DNA from: Trebonia sp963785645
GTDB lineage: Bacteria; Actinomycetota; Actinomycetes; Streptosporangiales; Streptosporangiaceae
Direction: 5' to 3'
Length of the DNA stretch: 64,000 bases
NCBI GenBank assembly: GCA_963785645.1
Contig: CAWAWG010000003.1
Location: 434,001-498,000 of the forward strand
Shown: piece by piece, positions 25,714 to 34,413 of the stretch
Layout: every line of letters starts with the position of its first letter
Numbering within the stretch: the stretch's first letter is position 1
Program-made: the position numbers and the translations under genes
Notes under the pieces: generated by a model
Told to the model about the DNA's origin: nothing
The model's database searches: none
What the model saw: the letters and a program-made list of their open reading frames with translations, nothing else

Positions 25714-25762
25714 CGGCTCCGCTCTTCACCTCCCCGCCCCTGGGCATCTGCGCTTCATTTAT

Positions 25763-25776
25763 TAGAACACGTTTCA
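25763..25776. promoter_or_regulatory. KstR-type operator TAGAACACGTTTCA
   Basis: It fits all fixed positions of TNNAACNNGTTNNA. It lies between the side-chain operon (start 25713, leftward) and kstR (start 25862, rightward), so the repressor would control both the pathway and itself. Confidence 0.8.
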
Positions 25777-25861
25777 TTCTTACGCAACCAGGCCGGAGAC
25801 ATCCCCATTGACACACCCTTGGTAACCTGATCATGAGTGTGGGTATAACGAGAGGTCCGAA

Positions 25862-26479
25862 ATGCCAGCGGCGAGAACGCGTACCAAAAACCAGCCGACG
25901 GAGATGATCGATGCCGAAGCGGGCTCCGCGGCCCAGCGCGAGCGGCGCAAGCGGATACTGGACGCCACGCTGGCGCTCGCGTCCAAGGGCGGTTACGAGG
26001 CCGTGCAGATGAGGGCCGTCGCAGAACGCGCCGACGTGGCGCTGGGGACACTGTACCGGTACTTTCCGTCCAAGATTCACCTGCTGGTCGCCGCGCTGAT
26101 CCAGGAATTCGAGCAGATGCAGGAAAAGCTCGACCGCAGGCCGATCCCGGGCGACACGCCAACCGACCGCATGCTGTACGTGCTGTCCCGGGTGACCGTG
26201 AACATGCAGCGCGACCCGATGCTCACCGAGGCGATGACGCGGGCGTTCATGTTCGCGGACCCGAGCGCGGCGACGGAGGTGAACACGGTGGCCCGGCAGA
26301 TGGTGCGGATGTTCACCAAGGCCATGCACGATGGCGAGCCGTCGGCCGACGATACCGCGATCGCCCGGGTGATCGGCGACGTGTGGCTGTCGAACCTGGT
26401 CGCCTGGGTGACCAGGCGGGCGTCCGCGGACGACGTGAGCAGCCGCCTCGAACTGGCCGCCCGCCTGCTGCTGCACTGA
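25862..26479 (+). CDS. kstR: TetR-family repressor KstR of cholesterol catabolism
   Basis: 205 residues from ATG 25862 with GAGAGG upstream. The helix-turn-helix region reads ILDATLALASKGGYEAVQMR then AVAERADVALGTLYRYFPSK, nearly the KstR sequence as I remember it. The ligand-binding half keeps LTEAMTRAFMFADPSAATEV and IGDVWLSNLVAWVTRRASAD. KstR represses cholesterol-uptake and ring/side-chain genes and is released by a 3-oxo-cholestenoyl-CoA ligand. The gene is intact, divergent from the side-chain operon, and six operator-like sites lie in this window. Confidence 0.88.
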   Translation: MPAARTRTKNQPTEMIDAEAGSAAQRERRKRILDATLALASKGGYEAVQMRAVAERADVALGTLYRYFPSKIHLLVAALIQEFEQMQEKLDRRPIPGDTPTDRMLYVLSRVTVNMQRDPMLTEAMTRAFMFADPSAATEVNTVARQMVRMFTKAMHDGEPSADDTAIARVIGDVWLSNLVAWVTRRASADDVSSRLELAARLLLH

Positions 26480-26530
26480 CCCTTTCGCGCTGATCCTTTC
26501 CGCGCTGGCCGGCCGGGCATCCGCGCCCTT

Positions 26531-28277
26531 TCAGCCGAACAGCGTGTCGAGGAACGGGTTGCTGAACACCGCGCCCGGGTCGTAGCCGGTCAGGATCTCC
26601 ACCGCCGTCGACCAGCCGTCCCCGCTGGCCTGGCCCGCGCTGACGGCGGCGGGGACGGTGCTGCCGAGGATCGAGGCGCTGGTCCACGGCCCGGCCGAGG
26701 TGCAGCCCCACGCCTTGGACCACTCCGGCCGCACCGTCGCGTAGCTGCCGGTGTAGTGGCTCCAGATCCACGACTCCATGTCCGTGTAGAACTGCGAGAA
26801 GCCCGCCGTCACCGGCAGCGTGCCCATGTCGAGCCAGACGCACGTGTCCCAGGCCGGCTGGTCCGGCCGGGGCCTGACCGAGGAGAGGATCGGCGACTGC
26901 GCGCCCGCCGCGAGGACGTCCGCCGTCTGGTCGAGCCCGGTGACGCGGATCTCGATCGGCCCGTTTATCGGGTACTCGCCGAGGCCCGCGTAGTGGTTCA
27001 GGCGGCTGACGTACTGAGCGTAGAAGTCGCTGACCACCTGCTGGATGTTCGCCCGGGCGGTGACGACCGCGAAACCGGCTTCGACGATCCGTACGGTGTC
27101 GGGCTTCACGTAGAGCAGCACGTTCTGCCACTGGCTCCAGATGTCCCAGGTGCCGGTGAACACCAGGCCGGTGTCCACCAGGGCCATCGCGGTGCCCTCG
27201 AAGGACGGCGTGCCCGAGACGTCCCCGGTGGCCACCTCGTCGTAGAACGTGTTGTCCGCGGCGGTGATGCCGTAGGTGAACGAGTAGTTGTAGGGGCTGC
27301 CGACCGCGATGGACAGCGCGGGCTTGGTCGGAGCGATCGACCAGACCTTCAGCCAGGGGGTGTCGGTGAACGGGAACCAGATGGCCTCGACCCGGCCCGC
27401 ACCCTCCGCGTAGCTGGCGAAGGAACTGGAGCCCGCGGTCGCGGGCGGCGCGAACAGGTCGGCCACCGCGATGTCCACCCAGCTCTGGCAGCGCAGGTTC
27501 TGGCTGGCGGCGACCTGGAGCGTGACCTGGGTGACGAAGGCACGGCCGAGATGAGCAAGGAACGCCCGGATGTCGGGATCGTCGCGCTGGAACGTCTTCA
27601 GCACGTACTGACTCTGCGCGGAACTCCAGACCACGGCGGTGAGGGAGAGGATCAGGTTGGACAGCGAGCCGTACGTCTGTCCGGACAGCGGGGTCTCGCC
27701 GGCGGCGGGTATCGCGCTGCCGTGCGCGTTGATCGCCAGCATGCCGCCGACGGTGATGTCACCGGGCGCCGGGATGGCGCAGAGCCCGTAGCCCGCCGCG
27801 CCGAGCGTCGTCGTCAGGGCGTCCATCGTGATGCCCGCCTGCGCGGTGACGGTGGCAGGCGTACCGGCCGCGACGGATACCGCGGTGAGGTACTGGGTGG
27901 TGTCCACCAGCACGTAGCCGGCCCCGGTGCTGCCCGGCGGGCAGCACGATGGGCGACCAGTTGTGGCTCATCCCCTTGGCGCGCAGCCGGTACCCGTTGG
28001 CGTGCGCCCAGTTGGCGAGCGTGACGACGTCGCTGGCCGAGGCCGGCGCACAGGTCCAGACGTCCTCGATCAGGATCAGCTGGCCCCAGTTCTCGTACGC
28101 CTGCTGGTAGATGGCGATCGACGAGGGGAAGTTGGGCGGCGGCGCGGCCGTGGCCTGCGCGCTCGCCGGAGTTGCGCGGAAGACCGGAACCCAGGTCACC
28201 GCGCCCGCGGCGGCGGCACCAGCCAGGAACGCGCGGCGGGACGGACGGAGCTTACGGATATCGGGGCGAGGCTCCAC
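26531..28277 (-). CDS. Secreted cholesterol oxidase-type FAD enzyme, one frame break
   Basis: The start is GTG 28277, with GGGAGG six bases upstream; ATG 28307 lies in a palindrome and is unlikely. A Tat signal is evident (RPSRRAFLAGAAAAG). The FAD_binding_4 part has LRAKGMSHNWSPIVLPAG and ATVTAQAGITMDALTTTLGA. The large C-terminal domain resembles the cholesterol-oxidase substrate-binding domain (GRAFVTQVTLQVAAS ... DMGTLPVTAGFSQFYTDMES). One extra base in a C run near 27934 splits the gene; removing it restores about 580 residues. The product would oxidise and isomerise cholesterol outside the cell. A KstR-type operator lies 63 bp upstream. Confidence 0.8.
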
Positions 28278-28298
28278 TGGCCCTCCCAGTGCTAAATA

Positions 28299-28320
28299 AC
28301 CAAGCATGCGCTTGCTTGGT
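28299..28320. promoter_or_regulatory. Palindrome ACCAAGCA-N6-TGCTTGGT
   Basis: Perfect 8-bp arms around six bases. It lies 22 bp upstream of the cholesterol-oxidase start and 6 bp from the larger KstR palindrome. The shape is that of a TetR- or FadR-type operator; which protein binds is unknown. Confidence 0.55.
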
Positions 28321-28325
28321 CAGCA

Positions 28326-28367
28326 GCGTAACAGATAACTAGAACGTGTTCTAGTTATCTGTTACGC
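28326..28367. promoter_or_regulatory. 42-bp perfect palindrome containing KstR operator TAGAACGTGTTCTA
   Basis: Two 20-bp arms, exactly complementary, flank a central GT. The middle 14 bp (28340-28353) is the best KstR-type site in the window. It is upstream of the cholesterol-oxidase gene. The arms go well beyond what a single KstR dimer pair needs. Confidence 0.8.
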
Positions 28368-28596
28368 CCTGATCGCGGACGCGAACCATCCGCATGCCGA
28401 CGGCACGCTTCTTGCTGTTATCCGAATGGACGTCCGTGACGCATCCGACGACTGCCTCGACTGGGCCCGCGGCATGCATCGGCCCGGCCCGCACGGGCAC
28501 TGCGGTGGATAGTTCTGCACATCCCAGTGTGCAGAACTATCCACCGCGGCCGGGACGCCCGTGGCGCCTCGCCTGCACCGGGATGCTGATACGGCC
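28368..28596. other. Gap upstream of the cholesterol-oxidase promoter
   Basis: It contains no likely gene; its main content is the large hairpin at 28502-28547. It separates the stop of the DUF3068 gene from the oxidase promoter. Confidence 0.5.
28502..28547 (-). terminator. Hairpin with perfect 20-bp arms after the DUF3068 gene
   Basis: GCGGTGGATAGTTCTGCACA and its exact complement enclose the loop TCCCAG. It begins 50 bp past the DUF3068 stop on the minus strand. No T-run follows; a strong GC-bounded stem can still terminate in actinobacteria. A mobile palindromic repeat is the alternative. Confidence 0.55.
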
Positions 28597-29715
28597 CTAG
28601 CGGGCCGACAACGGGCCGGCGCCGTCCGGGCTCTCGCCCTCGGCCGGCCCGGCCGCGAGTTCCTGGGTTCCGTCGTCCGGGCCGGGCACAACGGCGGCGA
28701 GTTCGGCGGTCTGCGGTCCCCGGTCGGGCTCCGCGATAGCCGCCTCGGCCGTTTCCGGCGCATCGGCCGTCTCGGGCACCGCACTGGAAACCTTGTCCTC
28801 GTCGCGCGGCCTGCGGCCGAGGAAGATCCCCGCGACCAGCGCGACGCCGCCGGCGATGCCCAGGGCGAGCGGCAGGATCGTCTCAAGCAGGGAGAGCTCG
28901 TTCCGCCCGCTGCTGTCGAGGCCGACGATCTGCCGAACGCTGGCCGGCGTCGCGATCAGGTCGGCGTCGAAGAGCACCAGGGCCGTCGCTCCGGTGGCCG
29001 GGTTGCGCAGGGTCGTCGTCTGGTGCTCGTTCACGTCGAGGAGCGCGCCGGTCTCGGGGTCCACGTCGTAGATCAGGTGCAGCTGGTCGAACTCGGGGGC
29101 CGAGACCACCGCGGCCGTGGATCCGACGAACGAGCCGGGCACCGACTGGGAAGCGATCTGGACCGGGGCGACGTTCTCCACGAATTCGTAGGTCTGGACG
29201 CCGTCCACCGTCGTCGTCCCCGAGTACACGAACGGCATCGGCCGTTTCAAAGTGGTGTCGAACACCTCGTAGGTCTGCTTCTGCGTGCCGATCGGGAACA
29301 CGTCCCCGACCACCCCGGTCTGCCGGACCGACGTGTCGCCGTCGACGCTCGCGCCGCAGCAGTCGACCAGCTGCGCCGTGCGCCGGTCGAACGCGAACGT
29401 GCGGGTCGACTGCTGGACCGCCTGGTGGTTCGTGAGGTCGTACACGTAGTCGTACTCGTTCCACACCGCGGTCGAGGAACTGCCCTTGCTCGCGTCGCCT
29501 TTGATCGTGTACGTGGCCTCGATGGTGACGCCGGTCTTCTCGCTGAGCGAGGAGGCGCTGAAGTACGAGGCATTGCTGGCCTCCAGGGTCGCGGTCTCGT
29601 ACTCGTTCAACGGGAACTTGACCACCTGGCCGGTGACCCAGGTGGGCAGGAGTATCGCGACCACGATAAGGAACGCGCCCAGCCCTGCGAGTATGACTCC
29701 GATGACGCCGCGCAT
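28597..29715 (-). CDS. DUF3068 (PorA-family) membrane protein
   Basis: 372 residues from ATG 29715, with GGGAGGGA just upstream; the frame is open further back but without a start signal. An N-terminal helix (GVIGVILAGLGAFLIVVAIL) leads to a large extracellular beta-rich region (YFSASSLSEKTGVTIEATYT, NEYDYVYDLTNHQAVQQSTR, RPMPFVYSGTTTVDGVQTYE) and a C-terminal helix (ILPLALGIAGGVALVAGIFL) with an acidic tail. This is the DUF3068 layout known from mycobacteria and relatives, with a probable envelope role. A KstR-type operator is 85 bp upstream, shared with the divergent membrane-protein gene. Confidence 0.85.
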   Translation of the reverse strand: MRGVIGVILAGLGAFLIVVAILLPTWVTGQVVKFPLNEYETATLEASNASYFSASSLSEKTGVTIEATYTIKGDASKGSSSTAVWNEYDYVYDLTNHQAVQQSTRTFAFDRRTAQLVDCCGASVDGDTSVRQTGVVGDVFPIGTQKQTYEVFDTTLKRPMPFVYSGTTTVDGVQTYEFVENVAPVQIASQSVPGSFVGSTAAVVSAPEFDQLHLIYDVDPETGALLDVNEHQTTTLRNPATGATALVLFDADLIATPASVRQIVGLDSSGRNELSLLETILPLALGIAGGVALVAGIFLGRRPRDEDKVSSAVPETADAPETAEAAIAEPDRGPQTAELAAVVPGPDDGTQELAAGPAEGESPDGAGPLSAR

Positions 29716-29799
29716 CGTCCCTCCCGGGATCCGCAGGTTACCTCCGAGTAGATCTCTGCCACCTTCCCACCGGGCAGCCTCGGGATCTAGACACATTAC

Positions 29800-29813
29800 T
29801 GTAACAAGTTCTA
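29800..29813. promoter_or_regulatory. KstR-type operator TGTAACAAGTTCTA
   Basis: It matches all fixed positions of the consensus and is identical to the site at 44170-44183. It lies in the divergent gap between the DUF3068 gene and the membrane protein gene at 29880. Confidence 0.75.
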
Positions 29814-29879
29814 TTTTTGAACGCGAGTAGTGTCCGCGTTCACAGCCGGAACAGTGGGACCGGAACGGGAGGTGGCACC

Positions 29880-31787
29880 TTGGCGGAGACCCCGCGGGCA
29901 CTCGAAGCGCCCCAGACGAGCTGGGAGCTCGCTGCATCCATCCGGTGGCTGCTCGCGAACGCGGTGCTGGTGACCGGGCTGCTGCTCATCGGCGCGCAGC
30001 TGCTGTGGAAGGCAGGGCTGCTCGGGCGATCCTTCTTCCGGCTCGATGATTACATCTACCTGGAGCACGCGTCGAGCCAGGGGCTGACCTGGAACTATCT
30101 GACGTGGGTGGACGCCGGTCACCTGGACATCGTGGGATCGGCCATCGTATGGGTTCTCGTCAGGATCTCCGCGGACGACTGGACGCTGGCCTCCGCGGCA
30201 ACCCTGGTGCTGCTCGGCTGCACCAGCTTCGCGCTGCTGCGCATGCTGCGGACGCTGTTCGGCGACCGCCCGGGGGTCCTCCTGCTGCTGGCGCTGTACC
30301 TGCTGAGCCCGCTGTCGCTGCCCGGCCTGTCCTGGTGGACCGTGACGCTTGAGCAGCTGCCGTTGCAGCTGGGCATCTTCTGCGCCGTGTCCGCGCACGT
30401 GCGTTACCTGCGGACCGGGCAGTTCAGGCATGCCGCCGTCGCGGCGGCCTGGCTGGCGGTCGCCATGCTGTCGTCGTTCCAGGGCGCGGCCGTGCCGCTG
30501 CTGCTGTTCGCGGCCACGTCGGCGTTTTACCGCGGAGGCTTGTGGTCCCGTGCGCTATGGCCGACGCTACGCGAGCACTGGCGAGCCTGGGCCCTGTATG
30601 CCGCGCTGACCGCCGCCTACATCCCGCTGTACCTGATCCGGCTGACCACCTCGACCGTGGTTCCGGCCAAGCCGTCCACCTTCGCCGATGTCCTCGAATA
30701 CGCGGGCACCCTGCTGCGCGAGACGTTCGTGCCCGGCGCGTTCGGCGGGCCCTGGCGCTGGGGCGCGTCCGGCGTCGAGGCGCTGGCGGCTCCCCCGCCC
30801 GCGCTGGCCTGGATGTCCTGGGTGCTCGCGCTCGTCGTCGTGCTGGTGAGCGTGATGTACGCGTGGCGGGCGTGGCGGGCGTGGGCGATCCTGGCCGGCT
30901 GGCTCATCATCGTGGACATCGTGCCCGTGCTGGCCGGGCGGTCCAGCCTCCTACCCGGCGTGCTGCTCGGACTGTCGGCCAGGTACGTCTGGGACGCCAC
31001 CGGGATTCTGGTGCTGTGTCTGGGGCTGGCGTTCATACCAGTCGTCGGTGCGCCCGGACCATGGCGGAGCCCACGGCGCCTGAGCAGGCCGGAATTCGCC
31101 GCGGCGACTACCGTGGTGGCGGCGGTCATCTTCGGCTCGCTGTGGTCGTACTACGACTACCCGGCCGATCCGACGGCCGCCGCCGCCCGCGGTTACATCG
31201 CCACCGCCCGCCTCGCCCTGGCCGACGCGCCGAGCGGCACCGTGATCGTGGATGCGCCGGTTCCTTCCTATGTCACGGGCGGACCGTACGGCGGGCCGAC
31301 CAGCCTGGCTTCCAGCATCCTGTCCCCGCTGCAGACCGAACCGCCCGGCACGCGGCCCAGGTTCGTCGCGCAGCCCGACGGCACTTACGACCAGCTGAGG
31401 GAGTTCGACGGCTTCGGCCGGCTGGTGCCGTCCCGCATCCTGGGCGCGGCCAGCCAGCCGCTGCCCGCCGGGGGTGCGTGCTGGCCGGCGACAGACGGCA
31501 GCGTCGTCGTCCGGCTGAACTCGGCCGCGGCCAATGTGAGCACGCTGCGTATCGGTTACCTGTCGCGAGGCTCAGGGCAGGTGCTAGTCACCTTCGGCGA
31601 CCAGTCTCAGTTGTACCGCTTCCAAGGCGGCCTGCACTCCGCGTTCCTCCCCGTTTCCGGTCCGAGCGGCGAGACGGTGATCATCCAGCAGGTCAGCGGG
31701 GCCATCCCGTGCATCGGGGACGCTGAGGCCGGAGTGCTCCTCCCGTCGGCGGGACCTGGAATCCCAGCGCTCGCGGTCACGGGCTAG
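29880..31787 (+). CDS. Polytopic membrane protein, GT-C-like
   Basis: About 635 residues from TTG 29880 (GGGAGG seven bases upstream); a longer frame from 29817 would start almost in the operator. It has about ten membrane helices in the first 430 residues, with an early loop FFRLDDYIYLEHASSQGLTW carrying the Asp-Asp pair seen in GT-C transferases. A soluble C-terminal part follows (GTVIVDAPVPSYVTGGPYGG, RLVPSRILGAASQPL). No specific family can be named with confidence. A role in polymerising or transferring an envelope glycan is plausible given the neighbours. A hairpin at 31834 ends the transcript. Confidence 0.75.
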   Translation: MAETPRALEAPQTSWELAASIRWLLANAVLVTGLLLIGAQLLWKAGLLGRSFFRLDDYIYLEHASSQGLTWNYLTWVDAGHLDIVGSAIVWVLVRISADDWTLASAATLVLLGCTSFALLRMLRTLFGDRPGVLLLLALYLLSPLSLPGLSWWTVTLEQLPLQLGIFCAVSAHVRYLRTGQFRHAAVAAAWLAVAMLSSFQGAAVPLLLFAATSAFYRGGLWSRALWPTLREHWRAWALYAALTAAYIPLYLIRLTTSTVVPAKPSTFADVLEYAGTLLRETFVPGAFGGPWRWGASGVEALAAPPPALAWMSWVLALVVVLVSVMYAWRAWRAWAILAGWLIIVDIVPVLAGRSSLLPGVLLGLSARYVWDATGILVLCLGLAFIPVVGAPGPWRSPRRLSRPEFAAATTVVAAVIFGSLWSYYDYPADPTAAAARGYIATARLALADAPSGTVIVDAPVPSYVTGGPYGGPTSLASSILSPLQTEPPGTRPRFVAQPDGTYDQLREFDGFGRLVPSRILGAASQPLPAGGACWPATDGSVVVRLNSAAANVSTLRIGYLSRGSGQVLVTFGDQSQLYRFQGGLHSAFLPVSGPSGETVIIQQVSGAIPCIGDAEAGVLLPSAGPGIPALAVTG

Positions 31788-31833
31788 GAGACCCGGTCTC
31801 ACCTCACGTCCGCGTTATCCGTCATAACCTTCG

Positions 31834-31867
31834 CCTTCCGGGAAGCTGAGGGGTGCTCCCCGGAAGG
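31834..31867 (+). terminator. Hairpin after the GT-C-like gene
   Basis: CCTTCCGGG (31834-31842) pairs with CCCGGAAGG (31859-31867) around 16 bases, 47 bp past the stop codon. There is no T-run. Confidence 0.5.
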
Positions 31868-31903
31868 ATATCTAACAAACACTCGACTGCACGCGTGCAT
31901 GTA

Positions 31904-32188
31904 TTACGACATGGCAGCCGCCGCTGGCGCGTCGAGCATGTCGAGCAGTTCCCCCAGGTCACCTGCATGCCGCAGGTCAGCCGCCGCGGGCAGGTTGAAG
32001 GGTTCAAGCAGCCATGCCTCGAACGGGTCTTCGCCATCCGGCAGATGGGCGCTCAGCGCATTGACCAGCAGCAGCCCGCGTCCGCCGGCCGAATCTTCAG
32101 CTGGCTCAATAAGCCTCGGCGGCCGCGGCGAGGTGTCCCAGACCTCAATAACAAAGCTGTATGGGCCTGCCATCAGCATACCGGGCAA
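31904..32188 (-). pseudogene. HATPase_c-type ATP-binding protein fragment
   Basis: The frame contains VIEVWDTSPRPPRLIEPAED and AGGRGLLLVNALSAHLPDGE. These are the DxSPxPP and GRGLLLV motifs of small RsbW-like ATP-binding proteins common in actinomycetes. The N-terminal N-box half is missing, and the end diverges into an unrelated helix. It is a remnant, next to an Lsr2 fragment, in a stretch of decayed DNA between two intact transcription units. Confidence 0.5.
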
Positions 32189-32327
32189 ATTCTGTCAAGG
32201 ACGGGCAAGTGCTCCTCGATATGGTGCCAGTAAGTGAGCAGCAAAGCACGACAGTCAAATCATACCGGGAATGGGTAAGCTCTCTTTCCGTGTCGGCTGC
32301 GAGCTGAAACTCCATGCCCGGCAGCGA

Positions 32328-32490
32328 CTACGGTTTCGGGCAAAGCTTCTCCACGATGTCGGCAGGAATACGGCCGCGTTCCTTGATCTCGATGCCTTGT
32401 TCCTTCGCCCAGGTACGCACGGCGGCGTTGCCGATCGTGGCGGCAGGCCGACGGGAGCCACGCGTTACGCGCTGAGTGGTACCGCCGACG
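32328..32490 (-). pseudogene. Lsr2 C-terminal DNA-binding domain fragment
   Basis: The minus-strand frame reads IGNAAVRTWAKEQGIEIKER then GRIPADIVEKLCPKP and stops at 32328. That is the C-terminal, AT-hook-like domain of the nucleoid protein Lsr2 (RxWAxxxGxxVxxRGRIPxxVxxxY) with a changed end. The dimerisation domain is absent and there is no clear start codon. It is probably a leftover of a second lsr2 copy and not the essential gene. Confidence 0.55.
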
Positions 32491-32577
32491 AGAAGTCACC
32501 GGAGTGCTGCGCCGGGGCATCGCACTAGTAAAGCGGCACCGTCGGCGGGACCGCGCCGTGCCCGGCTGTGGCCTGCC

Positions 32578-34413
32578 TCACCTACGCCGCGCCGGCCGGG
32601 CGCGTCCGATTAGGCGCTCGTGCTCCCGCTCAGGGACCGGCTCGGCGCATTCGGCCAGCATCACCGGGACGCCGTTCGTAATCCGGTACGCGCGCCTAAG
32701 GCGCGGGTTATACAGCAGGTTCTCGTCGGGGAAGTACATGAGACTGCCCTTGTCGACCGGGCAGACGAGAAGCTTGAGCAGCGCCTCGTGGATGACCACT
32801 GGTATCTCCTCCACCTTCGCTTCGGCGCGGCGGTACCTGCCGGATACTGTGCCCGCCGGTACCGGGCTTGGCGGCACGGGCCTTGACGGCACCGGGCTGG
32901 CCAACGCTGTGCCTGCCGGTCCTGTGCCTGCCGGTACTGTGCCCGCCGGAACCGGGCCTGCCAATGTTGCGCTGCTGGTGAGCTCGGCCAGCGCGGCCGC
33001 GTAGCTGGCCGTGAAGCGGGCCGCGGCCGCCGCGTCGAAGAGCGCGTGCCGGTACCGGAAGCTGAGCTGCAACTGGCCGTCCGCGGTCAGCACGCCGACC
33101 GACACGCCACGCGGCATGTGCACCGGGGCCGTGAACGCCATGCGCACAGAACCGCGATAACCGGACCAGGGCGGGTCGGCGACGTTGCCGAGGTTGCTGA
33201 GCATCGATGTATCGCACACGATCCGGCCCACCGCGCGCAGCGCGAACCGGAAGGCCAGCCTTTTCAGCGCAACCGGGCACCAGCCGGGCGTACGCCCCTG
33301 GGGACCGGCCGAGGCCCGCTCGGAGCGCGCCCGCCGGATGAGGCTTGTCTGCCCGGTGACCGCGGCGAGCAGCAGGTGCAGGTCACCCGCGGCGGTCCGC
33401 GGGTCAGCGGTGACCGTCGCTGTCCGCGAGTAGTTGCCTGCCACCCCCTGCGCACCCTGCCCGCGCACGTTCACCGGGACGGTAATGCTGATCGCCCGGG
33501 GGCGCCGCCGATGAGCCGCGTTCCACCGGCTGATCGTCGCGATCAGGGCGGCGATGAGCGTGTCGTTCACCGTCGCGCCAGGCACTCTGGGGATGCTGGC
33601 CACCGCCAGCAGGCGCACCCCGTACCCGTCCCGCTGCCGCGGCCGCTTCCGGTCAGGTGCGATGCGGGCGGCGGGATAGCGGCGAACCGCGGCGACACGA
33701 GCCCGCGGCCATATACCCGGCGGGGCAGCGCCGGCTAGCGGCTCCGTGCTCGACGACGGCAAGGTGCTCGACGGGAGTGGACCCGGCGCCACCGTGCTCA
33801 ACCGGGCGGGAGGACTCACTGAGACAGAAGGAGGCTGTTCCTGCCCGGCCGAACCAGGCACGGGCGGGCCAGGCACGGGCGGCAGCGCTGTCCCCGGGCT
33901 GGCAAGGTCTCCGGCGATGGCGCGGTACCGCCCGGCGATGTCACGCAGCAGTTCCAGGTTCGACATCCCGTCCATGGCGGCGTGGTGGGCATTCAGGATC
34001 ACGCAGCTCGCGCCGGGCCCCGACGCCAGCAGCAGCCGAACGGGCGGCGACGTGCGCAGCGGCGGCGAGCTCGCCAGGAAACGATCGCGCACGACCGCCA
34101 GCTCGCCCTCGTCCGACCACGTGGCGTGCGACAGCGGGTCTACGTCGTGAACCGGCGGGAACTCCCATGTGTAACGGCAGCGGAACGCGCGGCCGGGTGC
34201 CATCCGGCCACGGGCCCGCGGAGCCGCGGCGAGCGCGCCGGCCAGCGCTTGCCGCAGGATCAGGTAGTCGACGGTGCCCGGTACCAGCACCTCAAGGTGC
34301 ACGTTGTTCGGTTCACCGCGCGTCTCGTAGTAGCAGGACAACTCGTCGATCGGATCGAAGGGCGCTCGTGGCGGCTGACCGGGGTCCCGCCCCCGCGGCC
34401 CGCGACGGCTCAC
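32578..34413 (-). CDS. Condensation/PapA-like acyltransferase fused to a Trm112-type domain
   Basis: 611 residues from GTG 34413, which overlaps the arabinosyltransferase stop (GTGA). Residues 15-490 form a condensation-type acyltransferase with the catalytic HHxxxDG in CVILNAHHAAMDGMSNLELL. SNLGNVADPPWSGYRG and LQLSFRYRHALFDAAAAARF belong to the second half. A low-complexity linker of PVPAGT units (about 495-535) joins a C-terminal Trm112/UPF0434-like domain (LLKLLVCPVDKGSLMYFPDE and RRAYRITNGVPVMLAECAE). The fusion is unusual, as Trm112-like proteins are normally separate and about 60 residues. The transferase probably esterifies an envelope lipid or glycan. It is the last gene of the operon. 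Confidence 0.8.
   Translation of the reverse strand: MSRRGPRGRDPGQPPRAPFDPIDELSCYYETRGEPNNVHLEVLVPGTVDYLILRQALAGALAAAPRARGRMAPGRAFRCRYTWEFPPVHDVDPLSHATWSDEGELAVVRDRFLASSPPLRTSPPVRLLLASGPGASCVILNAHHAAMDGMSNLELLRDIAGRYRAIAGDLASPGTALPPVPGPPVPGSAGQEQPPSVSVSPPARLSTVAPGPLPSSTLPSSSTEPLAGAAPPGIWPRARVAAVRRYPAARIAPDRKRPRQRDGYGVRLLAVASIPRVPGATVNDTLIAALIATISRWNAAHRRRPRAISITVPVNVRGQGAQGVAGNYSRTATVTADPRTAAGDLHLLLAAVTGQTSLIRRARSERASAGPQGRTPGWCPVALKRLAFRFALRAVGRIVCDTSMLSNLGNVADPPWSGYRGSVRMAFTAPVHMPRGVSVGVLTADGQLQLSFRYRHALFDAAAAARFTASYAAALAELTSSATLAGPVPAGTVPAGTGPAGTALASPVPSRPVPPSPVPAGTVSGRYRRAEAKVEEIPVVIHEALLKLLVCPVDKGSLMYFPDENLLYNPRLRRAYRITNGVPVMLAECAEPVPEREHERLIGRARPARRR
32839..32970 (-). repeat. 15-bp tandem repeat encoding the PVPAGT linker
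   Basis: About nine imperfect copies of CCGGTACTGTGCCTG-type units in frame separate the acyltransferase and Trm112-like domains. Confidence 0.65.

Noticed and set aside
28299..28320. KstR2 operator
   Set aside because: The KstR2 consensus has CAAG and CTTG two bases apart; here they are six apart, so only a generic TetR-like palindrome is claimed.
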